From assembly GCA_937907525.1 (NCBI GenBank), contig CALCIB010000028.1, forward strand, positions 1 to 36,090: 36,090 nucleotides of DNA. The letters are read 5' to 3'. This document shows positions 7,125 to 14,510 of this stretch, piece after piece. The notes under the pieces are model-generated. The model worked only from the letters and a program-made list of their open reading frames with translations. It was not told where the DNA came from and did not search any database. This stretch comes from an uncultured Planctomycetales bacterium (GTDB taxonomy: Bacteria > Planctomycetota > Planctomycetia > Isosphaerales > Isosphaeraceae). A program made the position numbers and the translations under genes. Within the stretch, counting starts at the first letter, position 1. The number at the start of each line of letters is the position of its first letter.

Positions 7125-8510
7125 TCAGACGACGCCGTCGAGCCGGACGACGGGAGTCGCGGCGGGGGCGCTGCGCGGCGAGGCGAGCAGGCCGCGGGTC
7201 AATTCGAGCCACTGGTGGCAGCAGGTCCGCATCTCGTGGGAGGCGAGGAACGCCTGACGGCCCTTCTCGCCCATCTGGCGGCCCAGGTTGCGGTCGCCGC
7301 GAAGCCGTTCGATCGCCCTGACCACGCCGTCGGCGTCGCCGTAAGGGACGGTGAACCCACCCCCGGAGCGCCGGACCAGGTCGGCCGACTCGCAGTGCGC
7401 CGGGCCCACGAACAACGCCGGCCGGGCCGCGGCCATGACTCCGTAGAGCTTCCCCGGCACCACGATCCCGGTCATCTCCGGCCGCATCGAGATCAAGTGG
7501 ACGTCGGCCGCGGAGAGCGACAGGTGCAACTCCTCGCGAGGGACGTAATCGAGGATCCGGACGTTGTCCAGGCCGTCGCGCTCCTTGGCCGTTTGGACCT
7601 CGGCGAGCCTGGGACCGCCGCCGATGAAGACGAAGGCGACGTCCCTCCGGTCGCGAAGCGCCTTCGCCGCGGCCAGGAACTCGTCGAAGGAGTGGGCCAG
7701 GCCGAGGTTGCCGGAATACATGCATACCAGTTCATTGGTAAACCCCAACCGCTTGCGCAGGGGGTTGGCGGCGTGGCGGACGGGGTGGACCTCGTCCTTG
7801 CGGCTCCAGACGGGGATCTCGACGACGCGGTCGGCGCGGACGCCCTTGGCGAGGATCCGATCGGCCATGTACGGGCCCAGGACGACGACGCGATCGGCGC
7901 CGCGGAGGACGGCGTCGCCGAGCCGGGCCAGGCCCTTGACGACCGGGTTGGTCGGCGACATCCGCTTGAGCGCGACGCTGGCGTCGGGATGAAGGTCCAT
8001 GCTCCAGCAGACGTGCGCCGAGCCCTTGAGCTTGCGGAGCATCGAGCCGACCAGGCCGATGATCGGCGGGGTGGTCAGGGTGACGACGGCGTCGAAGCGG
8101 GGGAGCCGAAGCGCCTTGACGACGGCGCGGGCGTAGAAGCTGAGGTAGTCGGTCATCCGGGCCAGGGTGCTTTTGCGGCCCAGCGAGGTGGCCGGCGCGC
8201 GATGGATGAAGACGCCGTTGCGGACTTCCTCGGCCGGGGGGGCGGGGTCGCCGGGCTTGTAGCGCGACATGGCGCAGAGGACGTGGCACTCGTAGCCCCT
8301 GGCGGCCAGCGACTCGGCCAGGTCGGTCAGGTGCTGGGCGGTGGAGGCGTGGTCGGGCCAGTAGTATTGATTGATGAACAGGATCTTGCCGCCGTCGCGG
8401 ATCGGGACGGGCGTCGAGTCCGGGGGGGCGAGGACGAACGGGCTCGTTTTGGGGCCGATGGGCCGCGCCTTGCCGGGGCCCTCGCGGAACCAGAGCTTGC
8501 GGTTGAGCAT
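7125..8510 (-). CDS. Family 4 glycosyltransferase (WcaI-like)
   Basis: A 461-residue cytoplasmic or membrane-associated glycosyltransferase of the GT4/GT-B type, probably transferring a sugar from a nucleotide donor to a lipid-linked or polysaccharide acceptor; donor and acceptor are not predictable. The N-terminal Rossmann half starts at KILFINQYYWPDHASTAQH (about residues 43-61), the usual WcaI-type opening. The C-terminal donor half contains MYSGNLGLAHSFDEFL, a typical strand-loop-helix start, and MTGIVVPGKLYGVMAAARP, the equivalent of the family's E-x7-E nucleotide-sugar-binding region. The first 40 residues form an extension. It follows the epimerase/dehydratase gene after a 156-base gap on the same strand, suggesting one exopolysaccharide or glycan-decoration unit. 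The start has no outstanding ribosome-binding site; an internal start nearer residue 43 is possible. Confidence 0.88.
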   Translation of the reverse strand: MLNRKLWFREGPGKARPIGPKTSPFVLAPPDSTPVPIRDGGKILFINQYYWPDHASTAQHLTDLAESLAARGYECHVLCAMSRYKPGDPAPPAEEVRNGVFIHRAPATSLGRKSTLARMTDYLSFYARAVVKALRLPRFDAVVTLTTPPIIGLVGSMLRKLKGSAHVCWSMDLHPDASVALKRMSPTNPVVKGLARLGDAVLRGADRVVVLGPYMADRILAKGVRADRVVEIPVWSRKDEVHPVRHAANPLRKRLGFTNELVCMYSGNLGLAHSFDEFLAAAKALRDRRDVAFVFIGGGPRLAEVQTAKERDGLDNVRILDYVPREELHLSLSAADVHLISMRPEMTGIVVPGKLYGVMAAARPALFVGPAHCESADLVRRSGGGFTVPYGDADGVVRAIERLRGDRNLGRQMGEKGRQAFLASHEMRTCCHQWLELTRGLLASPRSAPAATPVVRLDGVV

Positions 8511-8666
8511 GTCGGATCCACTCGGGCCGTCGCGGCCCGTCCGGAGGTGTCGGTTCTGGGAGCGTCGCGGCGCGAGGCCGGCCGCGCGGGCGGAACGAGT
8601 CCCGCCCGCGCGACGGCTCGGATCCGAGGGCCCCGTAATGCGCGGGGCGCTCGGACGGATCGTGGA

Positions 8667-9596
8667 TCAAACGTTGGCGAACGGGTTCTGGAACGAGATG
8701 AGCTGGGCGGCCTTGACCAGCTCGGCGATGCCGCGGTCGAGGTCGACGGTGGTCTCGAAACCCTTGGCGCGGATCTTCTCGTAGGAGACCTCGTAGTTGC
8801 GCTGGTCGGCGTCGCTGCCGACCTCGGCGAAGTGGAGGTAGTAGTCGGTATGCTCCAGGATCTTGCGGGCGACGTCTTCCTTGGTGAAGTTCATGGTCTC
8901 GTGGCCGACGTTGTAGACGTCGTCCTTGACGTCGTCCCAGCGCTCCAGGGCGAAGATGAAGGAGCGGGCCATGTCGCGGACGTGGACGAAGGTCCGCTTG
9001 AAGCCCCCTTCGTAGACGATGAGGTTGCGGTTCTTGACGGCCTGGTAGGTGAAGTCGTTGGGCATCAGGTCCAGGCGCATTCGGTTGCTGACGCCGAAGG
9101 CGGTGGCGAAGCGGTAGGCGACGCCGTTGCCGGCCTCCAGGGTCATCTGTTCGGCCTGGGCCTTGGTCTCGCCGTAGAGGGTGATCGGGGCGCGGGGGGT
9201 GTCCTCGTTGCAGACGTAATCGGGGACCGTGCCGTAGATCGAGCCGGTGGAGGCGTAGAGGAAGCGCGCGTCCTTCTTGCGGGCGGCCAGGAGGTTGCGG
9301 GTCCCCTCGACGTTGATCGCCTGGGCGAGCTGGGGCTCCTTCTTGCAGGCGGGGTAGCCGACGATGGCGGCGAGGTGGACGATGGCGTCGACGCCGTCGA
9401 CGGCCTTCTTGACCGCGGCGGGGTCGCAGACGTCGCCGCGGTGCAGCTCCAGCCGCGTGCTCTGGCAGCAGGGGAGCAGGCCCTGGCCGCCGAAGCGGAG
9501 GTTGTCCAGGACGCGGACGCGGTGGCCCTGTTCCAGAAGCGCGGGGACGAGCGTGGAGCCGACGTAGCCGGCGCCGCCGGTGACGAGGATGCGCAT
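8667..9596 (-). CDS. NAD-dependent epimerase/dehydratase (extended SDR), sugar-nucleotide type
   Basis: A 309-residue extended short-chain dehydrogenase/reductase that likely epimerises or dehydrates a nucleotide sugar. The NAD-binding GGAGYVG motif is at residues 7-13, preceded by MRILVT. The acidic NAD-ribose ligand Asp31 follows strand 2 (VRVLDNLRF), and HLAAIVG is the strand 4 motif. The catalytic set is complete: Ser/Thr at 116-117 in YASTGSIYG, and Tyr141-x3-Lys145 in YGETK. The substrate domain includes FVHVRDMARSF, usual for this class. Length matches the family. It is the first gene of a minus-strand pair with the GT4 glycosyltransferase, and a promoter with 17-base spacing lies about 220 bases upstream. 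Substrate specificity cannot be assigned. Confidence 0.92.
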   Translation of the reverse strand: MRILVTGGAGYVGSTLVPALLEQGHRVRVLDNLRFGGQGLLPCCQSTRLELHRGDVCDPAAVKKAVDGVDAIVHLAAIVGYPACKKEPQLAQAINVEGTRNLLAARKKDARFLYASTGSIYGTVPDYVCNEDTPRAPITLYGETKAQAEQMTLEAGNGVAYRFATAFGVSNRMRLDLMPNDFTYQAVKNRNLIVYEGGFKRTFVHVRDMARSFIFALERWDDVKDDVYNVGHETMNFTKEDVARKILEHTDYYLHFAEVGSDADQRNYEVSYEKIRAKGFETTVDLDRGIAELVKAAQLISFQNPFANV

Positions 9597-9820
9597 GGCG
9601 GTTCCATCCTTGGTGGGTTCGCGACGCGGTCGGCGGGGCCGAACCCGTGTCGGGAGACGGGTGTACGGCCGGCAAGGGGATGGTCGCCGATGACGCCTGG
9701 GCGTCGCGCGTCCGGCCCCCGTCCTTGCGGGCTCGTCCTTGGTTGCGAAACAACGTCCGTGCTCGGATCGGGCGGGGCCGTCTTCAGGCGGGATTCGTCC
9801 GTCCCGATCCGATGGCCGAG

Positions 9821-9849
9821 AGTATCCGCGGACCCGGCCTCGCCGTCAA
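9821..9849 (-). promoter_or_regulatory. Predicted promoter for the epimerase-glycosyltransferase unit
   Basis: On the minus strand TTGACG (9844-9849) and GATACT (9821-9826) are separated by 17 bases. The implied start near 9814 gives a leader of about 218 bases before the ATG at 9596; I see no repeat copy or known riboswitch in that leader. Confidence 0.45.
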
Positions 9850-9869
9850 CCTCGATTTTCGCGCGGCCT

Positions 9870-10742
9870 TCACTCTGGATCGACCCCCATCGCGCGGAGC
9901 ATGGCCTCCATTCGCCTGGCTCGGATTTCCGCTTGTTCCCGGAGCCCGCGTTCGGTCTCGGCGCGTTCGCGTTCGGCTTGGGCGCGAAGGTCGGCGACGT
10001 CGGCGCGCTCGCGGGCGGTCTCGGCGCGAAGGTCGGCGATCTCGCGCAGGCGACGTTGGGTTTGCGCCTGTTCGGCGCGTTCGCGCGCCTGACGCTCGGC
10101 GCGACGGCGGCGACGGCCCTCCTCCTCGGCGAGCCGGTGGATCTCGACGAAGCTCCGGAACCGCTTGCCGTCCGGGCGGCGGACGATCAGCGCGTCCTTG
10201 CGCCTGGGGGCCTTGAAGGTGATCCCCAGCCGGGGGCTTCGCCAGGCTTGAAAATCGAGGATCGGGACCAGCGCGCCGGCCTCGCGGAACCAGCCCTCCA
10301 GCTTGCCGGACTCGGGGTCGTAGTAGTAATACTCCTCGACGCCGCGACGATCGTAGATCGCCAGCTTGCGCTCCATCTCCGTCGCCGTGTTGCTGGGCGA
10401 GTCGATCTCGAAGACCACTTGAGGCGCGACGCCGTCCTCGACCCATTCGCGGTATGACCGTCGGTGGCCTTTCGGGCGACCGAAGACGACCAGGACGTCG
10501 GGCGCGACCACGTCGTTCTTGTCGCGTTTGGTCGCGTACCATAAGAGGTCGCCGGCGACGAAGACGTCGTCGCGGTCCTCGAACAGGACCTCGATCCCCT
10601 CCTTGATCGTGACGATCCACTGATACTGGAGAGTGCTCTCGGCCATCGGGTTTCCGTCGTCGCTGGGATACTCCGGCTCGTAGGGGTCGATGAAGATCGA
10701 ATCCTCGGTCGATGGCCCCTGGCCGGGCTGGGCGGCGCTCAT
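9870..10742 (-). CDS. Uma2-family (DUF820) PD-(D/E)xK nuclease-fold protein with C-terminal coiled coil
   Basis: A 290-residue protein of the Uma2 family, which is greatly expanded in planctomycetes and cyanobacteria; its cellular role is not established. The nuclease-like core is visible as PDVLVVF (Asp82), VVFEIDSPSN (Glu112, with Asp114) and ERKLAIYDRRGVEEYYYYDP (Lys126 as likely lysine), the usual D-E-K order. From about residue 200 to 285 it continues as an Arg/Glu/Ala-rich heptad region (RAERQARERAEQAQ and so on), a long coiled coil also common in this family and suitable for oligomerisation. The ATG at 10742 is preceded by GGGAG at good spacing; an upstream in-frame TTG at 10775 is less likely. 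Catalytic residues look intact, but nuclease activity is inference. Confidence 0.88.
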   Translation of the reverse strand: MSAAQPGQGPSTEDSIFIDPYEPEYPSDDGNPMAESTLQYQWIVTIKEGIEVLFEDRDDVFVAGDLLWYATKRDKNDVVAPDVLVVFGRPKGHRRSYREWVEDGVAPQVVFEIDSPSNTATEMERKLAIYDRRGVEEYYYYDPESGKLEGWFREAGALVPILDFQAWRSPRLGITFKAPRRKDALIVRRPDGKRFRSFVEIHRLAEEEGRRRRRAERQARERAEQAQTQRRLREIADLRAETARERADVADLRAQAERERAETERGLREQAEIRARRMEAMLRAMGVDPE

Positions 10743-10826
10743 GGCGAGGGCTCCCGCGCTAGACGTTCGGTGCAAGCGTTCAGATAATCCGTACCACGAA
10801 CCGGGGCCGCCCGCCAGCCGAAGGCT

Positions 10827-11276
10827 TCACGATTTTCCGGCTTCGTCGCCCGTCTTCATATGAAGCAGCGGGAACGGCTTGCCCTGGCCGTCGCGCGGCG
10901 AGCGGGCGACGACGCGGAAGCCCACCCTCCGGTAGAAGCCGACGGCCTTCGGGTTCTGCTCGTTGACGTCCACCTCGTCGCAGCCGAGCGCGGCGACGGC
11001 GTGCTCCACGAGCGCGCGTCCCGCGCCTCGGCCGAAACGCTCCGGCGCGATGAAGAGCATCTCGACGCGACGGCCGCGCGTCCCCATGAAGCCGATCAGC
11101 CCGCTTTCGTCCTCGCAGCCGACCAGGTCGACGGCGCGGAGGTACTCGTGAAGAATCAGCGGCTTCAAGACCTGGATGTCGGCCTCGGTCAAAAAGTCGT
11201 GGGTGGCGCGGACGGACGCCTCCCAGATCTCGACCAGTCGGGGGTGGTCGGCCTCGGTCACGGGGACGATCTTCAC
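10827..11276 (-). CDS. yjaB: GNAT-family N-acetyltransferase, YjaB-like
   Basis: A 149-residue GCN5-related acetyltransferase that would transfer acetyl from acetyl-CoA to an amine; the substrate of YjaB proteins is not firmly known. It closely tracks E. coli YjaB as I remember it: ATHDFL near the N-terminus, the acetyl-CoA loop FIAPERFGRGAGRALVEHA, then VDVNEQNPKAVGFYRRVGF, and GKPFPLLHM at the end. The start is the GTG at 11276, preceded by an excellent GAGGAGG eight bases upstream; the longer open frame to 11420 lacks a site and is low-complexity Arg/Ala sequence. It is divergent from pepA across a 164-base gap. The family call is strong; the symbol rests on remembered similarity. Confidence 0.88.
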   Translation of the reverse strand: MKIVPVTEADHPRLVEIWEASVRATHDFLTEADIQVLKPLILHEYLRAVDLVGCEDESGLIGFMGTRGRRVEMLFIAPERFGRGAGRALVEHAVAALGCDEVDVNEQNPKAVGFYRRVGFRVVARSPRDGQGKPFPLLHMKTGDEAGKS

Positions 11277-11440
11277 GGCGAGGGCCTCCTCGACGGACGC
11301 TCGGATTCGAAGCCGACGCGAACCTGGGTGATGGCGCCGAGCGAGGGCGGCGGTCTTAGGTGTCTTGGCGCTGCGGCGAGACGCTGCGATCATCGGGACC
11401 GACGACCGCGCCTCAATCATATAGGACCGAGCCCGCCATC

Positions 11441-12934
11441 ATGCCGATCAGGATCATTCGCCAGCCGCTTTCGACCGTGGACGCCTCCTGGGCCGCCGTC
11501 GGGGTTTTCGAGAAGGAGCCTACGCCCCCGTCCGATCTTCGCGGGACCGGCGTGGAATCGCTGGCGACTCGATTGCTGGCGGAGAAGGAGGTCAAGGGGA
11601 CCGTCGGCGAGACGACCGCGATCCACGACCCGGCCGGGTTCAAGGCGCCGGGGATTCTGCTGTTCGGCCTGGGGCCCAGGGCCAGGCTCGACGCCCGCGC
11701 GGCGTTCTCGGCCGGCGTGGCGTTCTCGAAAAAGCTGGCGGGCAAGCCCCGCGGCGGCGTCGCCGTGAGCCTGGCCGGACTCCTGGAGGCGGATCGCGAC
11801 GACCTGGTCTCCGCGCTGGTGGAGGGGCTCGCGGTCGGCATGCGCGGGCCGGGGTTGTTCAAGGCCGAGGCCGACCGCCACGCCTTCGAGTTCGACCTGG
11901 TCGCGCCCGAGGGGACCGCCGACGAGGTCGTCGCCGAGTTGGAGCGGCTGTCGGCCCGCGGCGAGGTCGTCGGCGTGTCCGTGAACATGGCCCGGATGCT
12001 GGTCAACACGCCCCCGTCGTACAAGCCCCCGGGCGTGATCGCCGAGGTGATTCGCAAGGCGGCGGCCGCGCGCGGCGTGGCGGTCGAGGTCTGGGACGAG
12101 GCCCGAATCCGCGCCGAGCGGTTCGGCGGCCTGCTGGGGGTGGCGGCGGGATCGGCGGAGCCGCCGGCGTTCGTGACGCTTGAATACAGGGGGGCCGGCG
12201 ACGACTCGCCGTTCCTGGCGATAGTCGGCAAGGGGGTGACGTTCGACTCCGGCGGGCTGAGCCTCAAGCCGTCCGCGTCGATGGAGGACATGAAGTCCGA
12301 CATGACCGGCGCGGCGGTCGCCGCGGCGGCGATCACGGCGGCGGCCCGGCTCAAGCTGCCGGTCAACGTCCGGGGCTACCTGGCCTTCACCGAGAACATG
12401 ACCGGCGGCCGGGCCATGAAGCTCGGCGACGTCCTGACCATGCGCAACGGCAAGACGGTGGAGGTCCTCAACACCGACGCCGAGGGCCGCTTGATCCTCG
12501 CCGACGCCCTGAGCTACGCCGCCGAGGCCGCGCCGGATCGAATCGTGGATCTGGCGACCTTGACCGGGGCCTGCATGGTCGCCCTGGGGACCAGGATCGC
12601 CGGATTGTTCGCCAACGATGACGATTTCGCCGACTCGCTGGCCGTCGCGGCCGACGCCGCCGGCGAGCGGGTCTGGCGGCTCCCCCTGGACGACGACTTC
12701 AAGGACTCCCTGAAAAGCGGCGTCGCCGACCTCAAGAACGTCGGCGGTCGTTGGGGAGGGGCGAGCATCGCGGCGAAGTTCCTGGAGCAGTTCGTCGCCG
12801 ACGTCCCCTGGGTCCACCTGGACGTCGCCGGCCCGAGCTGGTTCGACAAGGAGAACTCCACCCACGACGCCGGCGGCTCCGGCTGCTTCGTCCGAACCCT
12901 CGTGGCCTACCTGGAGCAGTCCGCCGGCGCGTGA
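11441..12934 (+). CDS. pepA: Leucyl aminopeptidase (peptidase family M17)
   Basis: A 497-residue cytoplasmic aminopeptidase that removes N-terminal residues from peptides using two metal ions, active as a hexamer in the known family. The C-terminal catalytic domain is textbook: GKGVTFDSGG carries Lys264 and Asp269, MKSDMTGAA carries Asp287, and NTDAEGRL carries Asp346 and Glu348, with the spacing of bovine and E. coli enzymes. The catalytic Arg is in the same NTDAEGR motif. The N-terminal macro-like domain (about 1-170) is divergent, as usual. The ATG at 11441 fits the family N-terminus (MPIRIIRQ), although its ribosome-binding site is weak. The gene converges on the macro-domain gene with only three bases between the stops. 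Confidence 0.95.
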   Translation: MPIRIIRQPLSTVDASWAAVGVFEKEPTPPSDLRGTGVESLATRLLAEKEVKGTVGETTAIHDPAGFKAPGILLFGLGPRARLDARAAFSAGVAFSKKLAGKPRGGVAVSLAGLLEADRDDLVSALVEGLAVGMRGPGLFKAEADRHAFEFDLVAPEGTADEVVAELERLSARGEVVGVSVNMARMLVNTPPSYKPPGVIAEVIRKAAAARGVAVEVWDEARIRAERFGGLLGVAAGSAEPPAFVTLEYRGAGDDSPFLAIVGKGVTFDSGGLSLKPSASMEDMKSDMTGAAVAAAAITAAARLKLPVNVRGYLAFTENMTGGRAMKLGDVLTMRNGKTVEVLNTDAEGRLILADALSYAAEAAPDRIVDLATLTGACMVALGTRIAGLFANDDDFADSLAVAADAAGERVWRLPLDDDFKDSLKSGVADLKNVGGRWGGASIAAKFLEQFVADVPWVHLDVAGPSWFDKENSTHDAGGSGCFVRTLVAYLEQSAGA

Positions 12935-12937
12935 CCG

Positions 12938-13579
12938 TCACGCCGTCGGGAGGTATCGCGGGCGGACGACGAACGGGGCCTGGAGCGGGTGGGCGAGCCG
13001 CTTCCAGCCCTCGGCGACGACCATGTCGTAAGCCGCGCGCATCTGGTCGCCGGCCTCCTCGCCGGACATCGCGCCGACGCCCGTTCCCAGGCCGGTCGCG
13101 GCGAGGCTCGTGATCGGCGGATCGCCGTCGCGGCCGCGGTCCAGCGCGGCGGCCAGGGCGGCGCGGAAGGCGAGGTAGGCGTGAATCGTGCCGGCGATCG
13201 GGCCGGGGACGCGCATCGTCGGCGCGACGACCAGGAACCGGAAGCGGGCCGAGGGGAGTTCCAGGACGTCGGCGGAGCCCACCGGCAACTCGCCGCGCCA
13301 CCGTTCGGCGATCCGTCGCCGGACGGCGCGCTGGGCCTTGCCGCGGTAAAAGTCGTCGATCCGCTTGTCGACCCCGCCGTCCATGTAGCCGAAGCTGTTG
13401 GCGGGGCTGAGCAGGGCGTCGGCCCGAAGGGCGAGCAGGTCGCCGACGACGACCTCCGCGGCGTCGACGTCGCGGAAGCAGGCGGCGAGCGCCTCGGCCA
13501 CGCCGGGGTCGACGTCGCAAAGATGAAGCCGAAGCGGAGCGTCGCCGGCCCCGGGCCCGAACGGCTTGACCGTCCTCAT
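12938..13579 (-). CDS. Macro-domain (ADP-ribose-binding/hydrolysing) protein
   Basis: A 213-residue single-domain macro protein, expected to bind ADP-ribose or O-acetyl-ADP-ribose, and perhaps to remove ADP-ribose from targets. Family signatures are VVVGDLLALRADALLSPANS, where the first strand leads to the conserved Asn of the substrate loop, then FGYMDGGVDKRI, the Gly-rich loop, and later ATGLGTGVGAMSGEEAGDQM, the second phosphate-binding loop followed by the last helix. The ATG at 13579 follows AGGAGG six bases upstream; a longer frame extends back to 13978 but would cover the antitoxin gene in another frame. It is convergent with pepA and divergent from the toxin-antitoxin pair. No ADP-ribosyltransferase partner is adjacent. 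Confidence 0.85.
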   Translation of the reverse strand: MRTVKPFGPGAGDAPLRLHLCDVDPGVAEALAACFRDVDAAEVVVGDLLALRADALLSPANSFGYMDGGVDKRIDDFYRGKAQRAVRRRIAERWRGELPVGSADVLELPSARFRFLVVAPTMRVPGPIAGTIHAYLAFRAALAAALDRGRDGDPPITSLAATGLGTGVGAMSGEEAGDQMRAAYDMVVAEGWKRLAHPLQAPFVVRPRYLPTA

Positions 13580-13689
13580 CCCAAACCTCCTCGCGCGGGC
13601 CAGAACGGCGTGGAGCATCGCGAGCCTCCGGGACGGGCCGCGCCGAGGAACACGGCCGCGACTTCTCCGACTTCGGACGACCGTTAGAA

Positions 13690-13708
13690 TATACTGGAGA
13701 CCGGGAGG
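13690..13708 (+). promoter_or_regulatory. Likely -10 element and ribosome-binding site of the toxin-antitoxin operon
   Basis: TATACT at 13690-13695 (overlapped by TAGAAT at 13685-13690) is the only AT-rich hexamer in front of the antitoxin gene, and GGGAGG at 13703-13708 lies eight bases before its ATG. No convincing -35 is visible, so this would be an activator-free weak promoter or one autoregulated by the antitoxin. Inference only. Confidence 0.35.
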
Positions 13709-13715
13709 GTCAATC

Positions 13716-13973
13716 ATGATCGTCGAACTGCCGAAGCCGCTTGAGGAATTCGTCCGCGACGCCGTCCGCTCGGGGCGATACGCCTCCGAGGAAGACGTGG
13801 TCCGCGACGCCCTGCAACGCCTGCGCGACCAGCCCCCCACCACCGTCCCGCCGAGAGGGCCGGGAGTCGACCTGGTCGGCGCGATGCGCGAAGACGCCGA
13901 TTTGCTGGAGGAGATCACCCAGGACATCATGGAGGGCCGGCGGACCCGCGTCTTGAGAACGTCCGATGAATAA
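13716..13973 (+). CDS. ParD/CopG-like antitoxin
   Basis: An 85-residue antitoxin. The N-terminal half (KPLEEFVRDAVRSGRYAS then EEDVVRDALQRLRD) matches the ribbon-helix-helix antitoxins of the ParD group, where the first strand of paired dimers contacts the operon's own operator. The C-terminal half (from about residue 45) is Pro-rich then acidic-helical (REDADLLEEITQDIMEG), the flexible arm expected to wrap around the toxin. The gene ends eight bases inside the following PIN-domain toxin gene, the normal arrangement for co-translation. Pairing a ParD-type antitoxin with a VapC-type toxin, rather than ParE, is a known mix of families. Confidence 0.85.
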   Translation: MIVELPKPLEEFVRDAVRSGRYASEEDVVRDALQRLRDQPPTTVPPRGPGVDLVGAMREDADLLEEITQDIMEGRRTRVLRTSDE

Positions 13974-14385
13974 GGCACTTCTGGACACCGACACGCTTTC
14001 GGAAGCGTTGCGCGGCGTGAATCCGACGGTCGTGAGGAACGTTTACGCCTATCGCTCGGTATTCGGGTGTTTGACGACTTCCGTCGTGACCGTCATGGAG
14101 ATGGTCAAGGGGCTTCAAAAAGTCCAGCGGCCCGCCAAGATCGCTTCGCTGCTCGTGCTGCTGGAATCGGCGGAGGTCATTGAGATCGATCGACCCGTCG
14201 CCGAGACGGCCGGCTTGATCTGGGGAGACCTCGAACGCACCGGTCAGACCATCGGCGTCGCCGATCCGATGATCGCGGCGATCGCGTTGCGGCACGGTCT
14301 CGAATTGGTCACGGGGAACACGGCGCATTATCAAAGGGTTCAGCGGCTCGGCTATCCGTTGAGGCTGGCGAACTGGCGGACCTGA
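13966..14385 (+). CDS. vapC: VapC-type PIN-domain toxin ribonuclease
   Basis: A 139-residue PIN-domain endoribonuclease expected to cleave tRNA or other RNA when freed from its antitoxin. All acidic positions of the active site are present: Asp7 (LLDTDTLSE, with Asp9), Glu45 (VTVMEMVKG), Asp100 (VADPMIAAIA) and the TGN at 116-118 followed by HYQRV, so it looks active. Its ATG lies inside the antitoxin's last codons (13966-13973), implying translational coupling. Length and order are typical of bicistronic VapBC loci. The RNA target is not predictable. Confidence 0.92.
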   Translation: MNKALLDTDTLSEALRGVNPTVVRNVYAYRSVFGCLTTSVVTVMEMVKGLQKVQRPAKIASLLVLLESAEVIEIDRPVAETAGLIWGDLERTGQTIGVADPMIAAIALRHGLELVTGNTAHYQRVQRLGYPLRLANWRT

Positions 14386-14510
14386 CGCCGAGCGTCGAAT
14401 CCCAAAACGATCGTGGACAACCTCGCCGCGGTAAGCCATGATTCTCGGGCGGTCGCGCGCTTCGAGGCTCGCGCGGGCGGCGCGAGGGGAGTTCGACGAT
14501 TGGAGGGAGT

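Noticed and set aside
7215..10457. A 1080-codon plus-strand open frame
   Set aside because: It runs antisense to three well-supported genes (glycosyltransferase, epimerase, Uma2) and its product is Gly/Asp/Val/Arg-biased with no domain.
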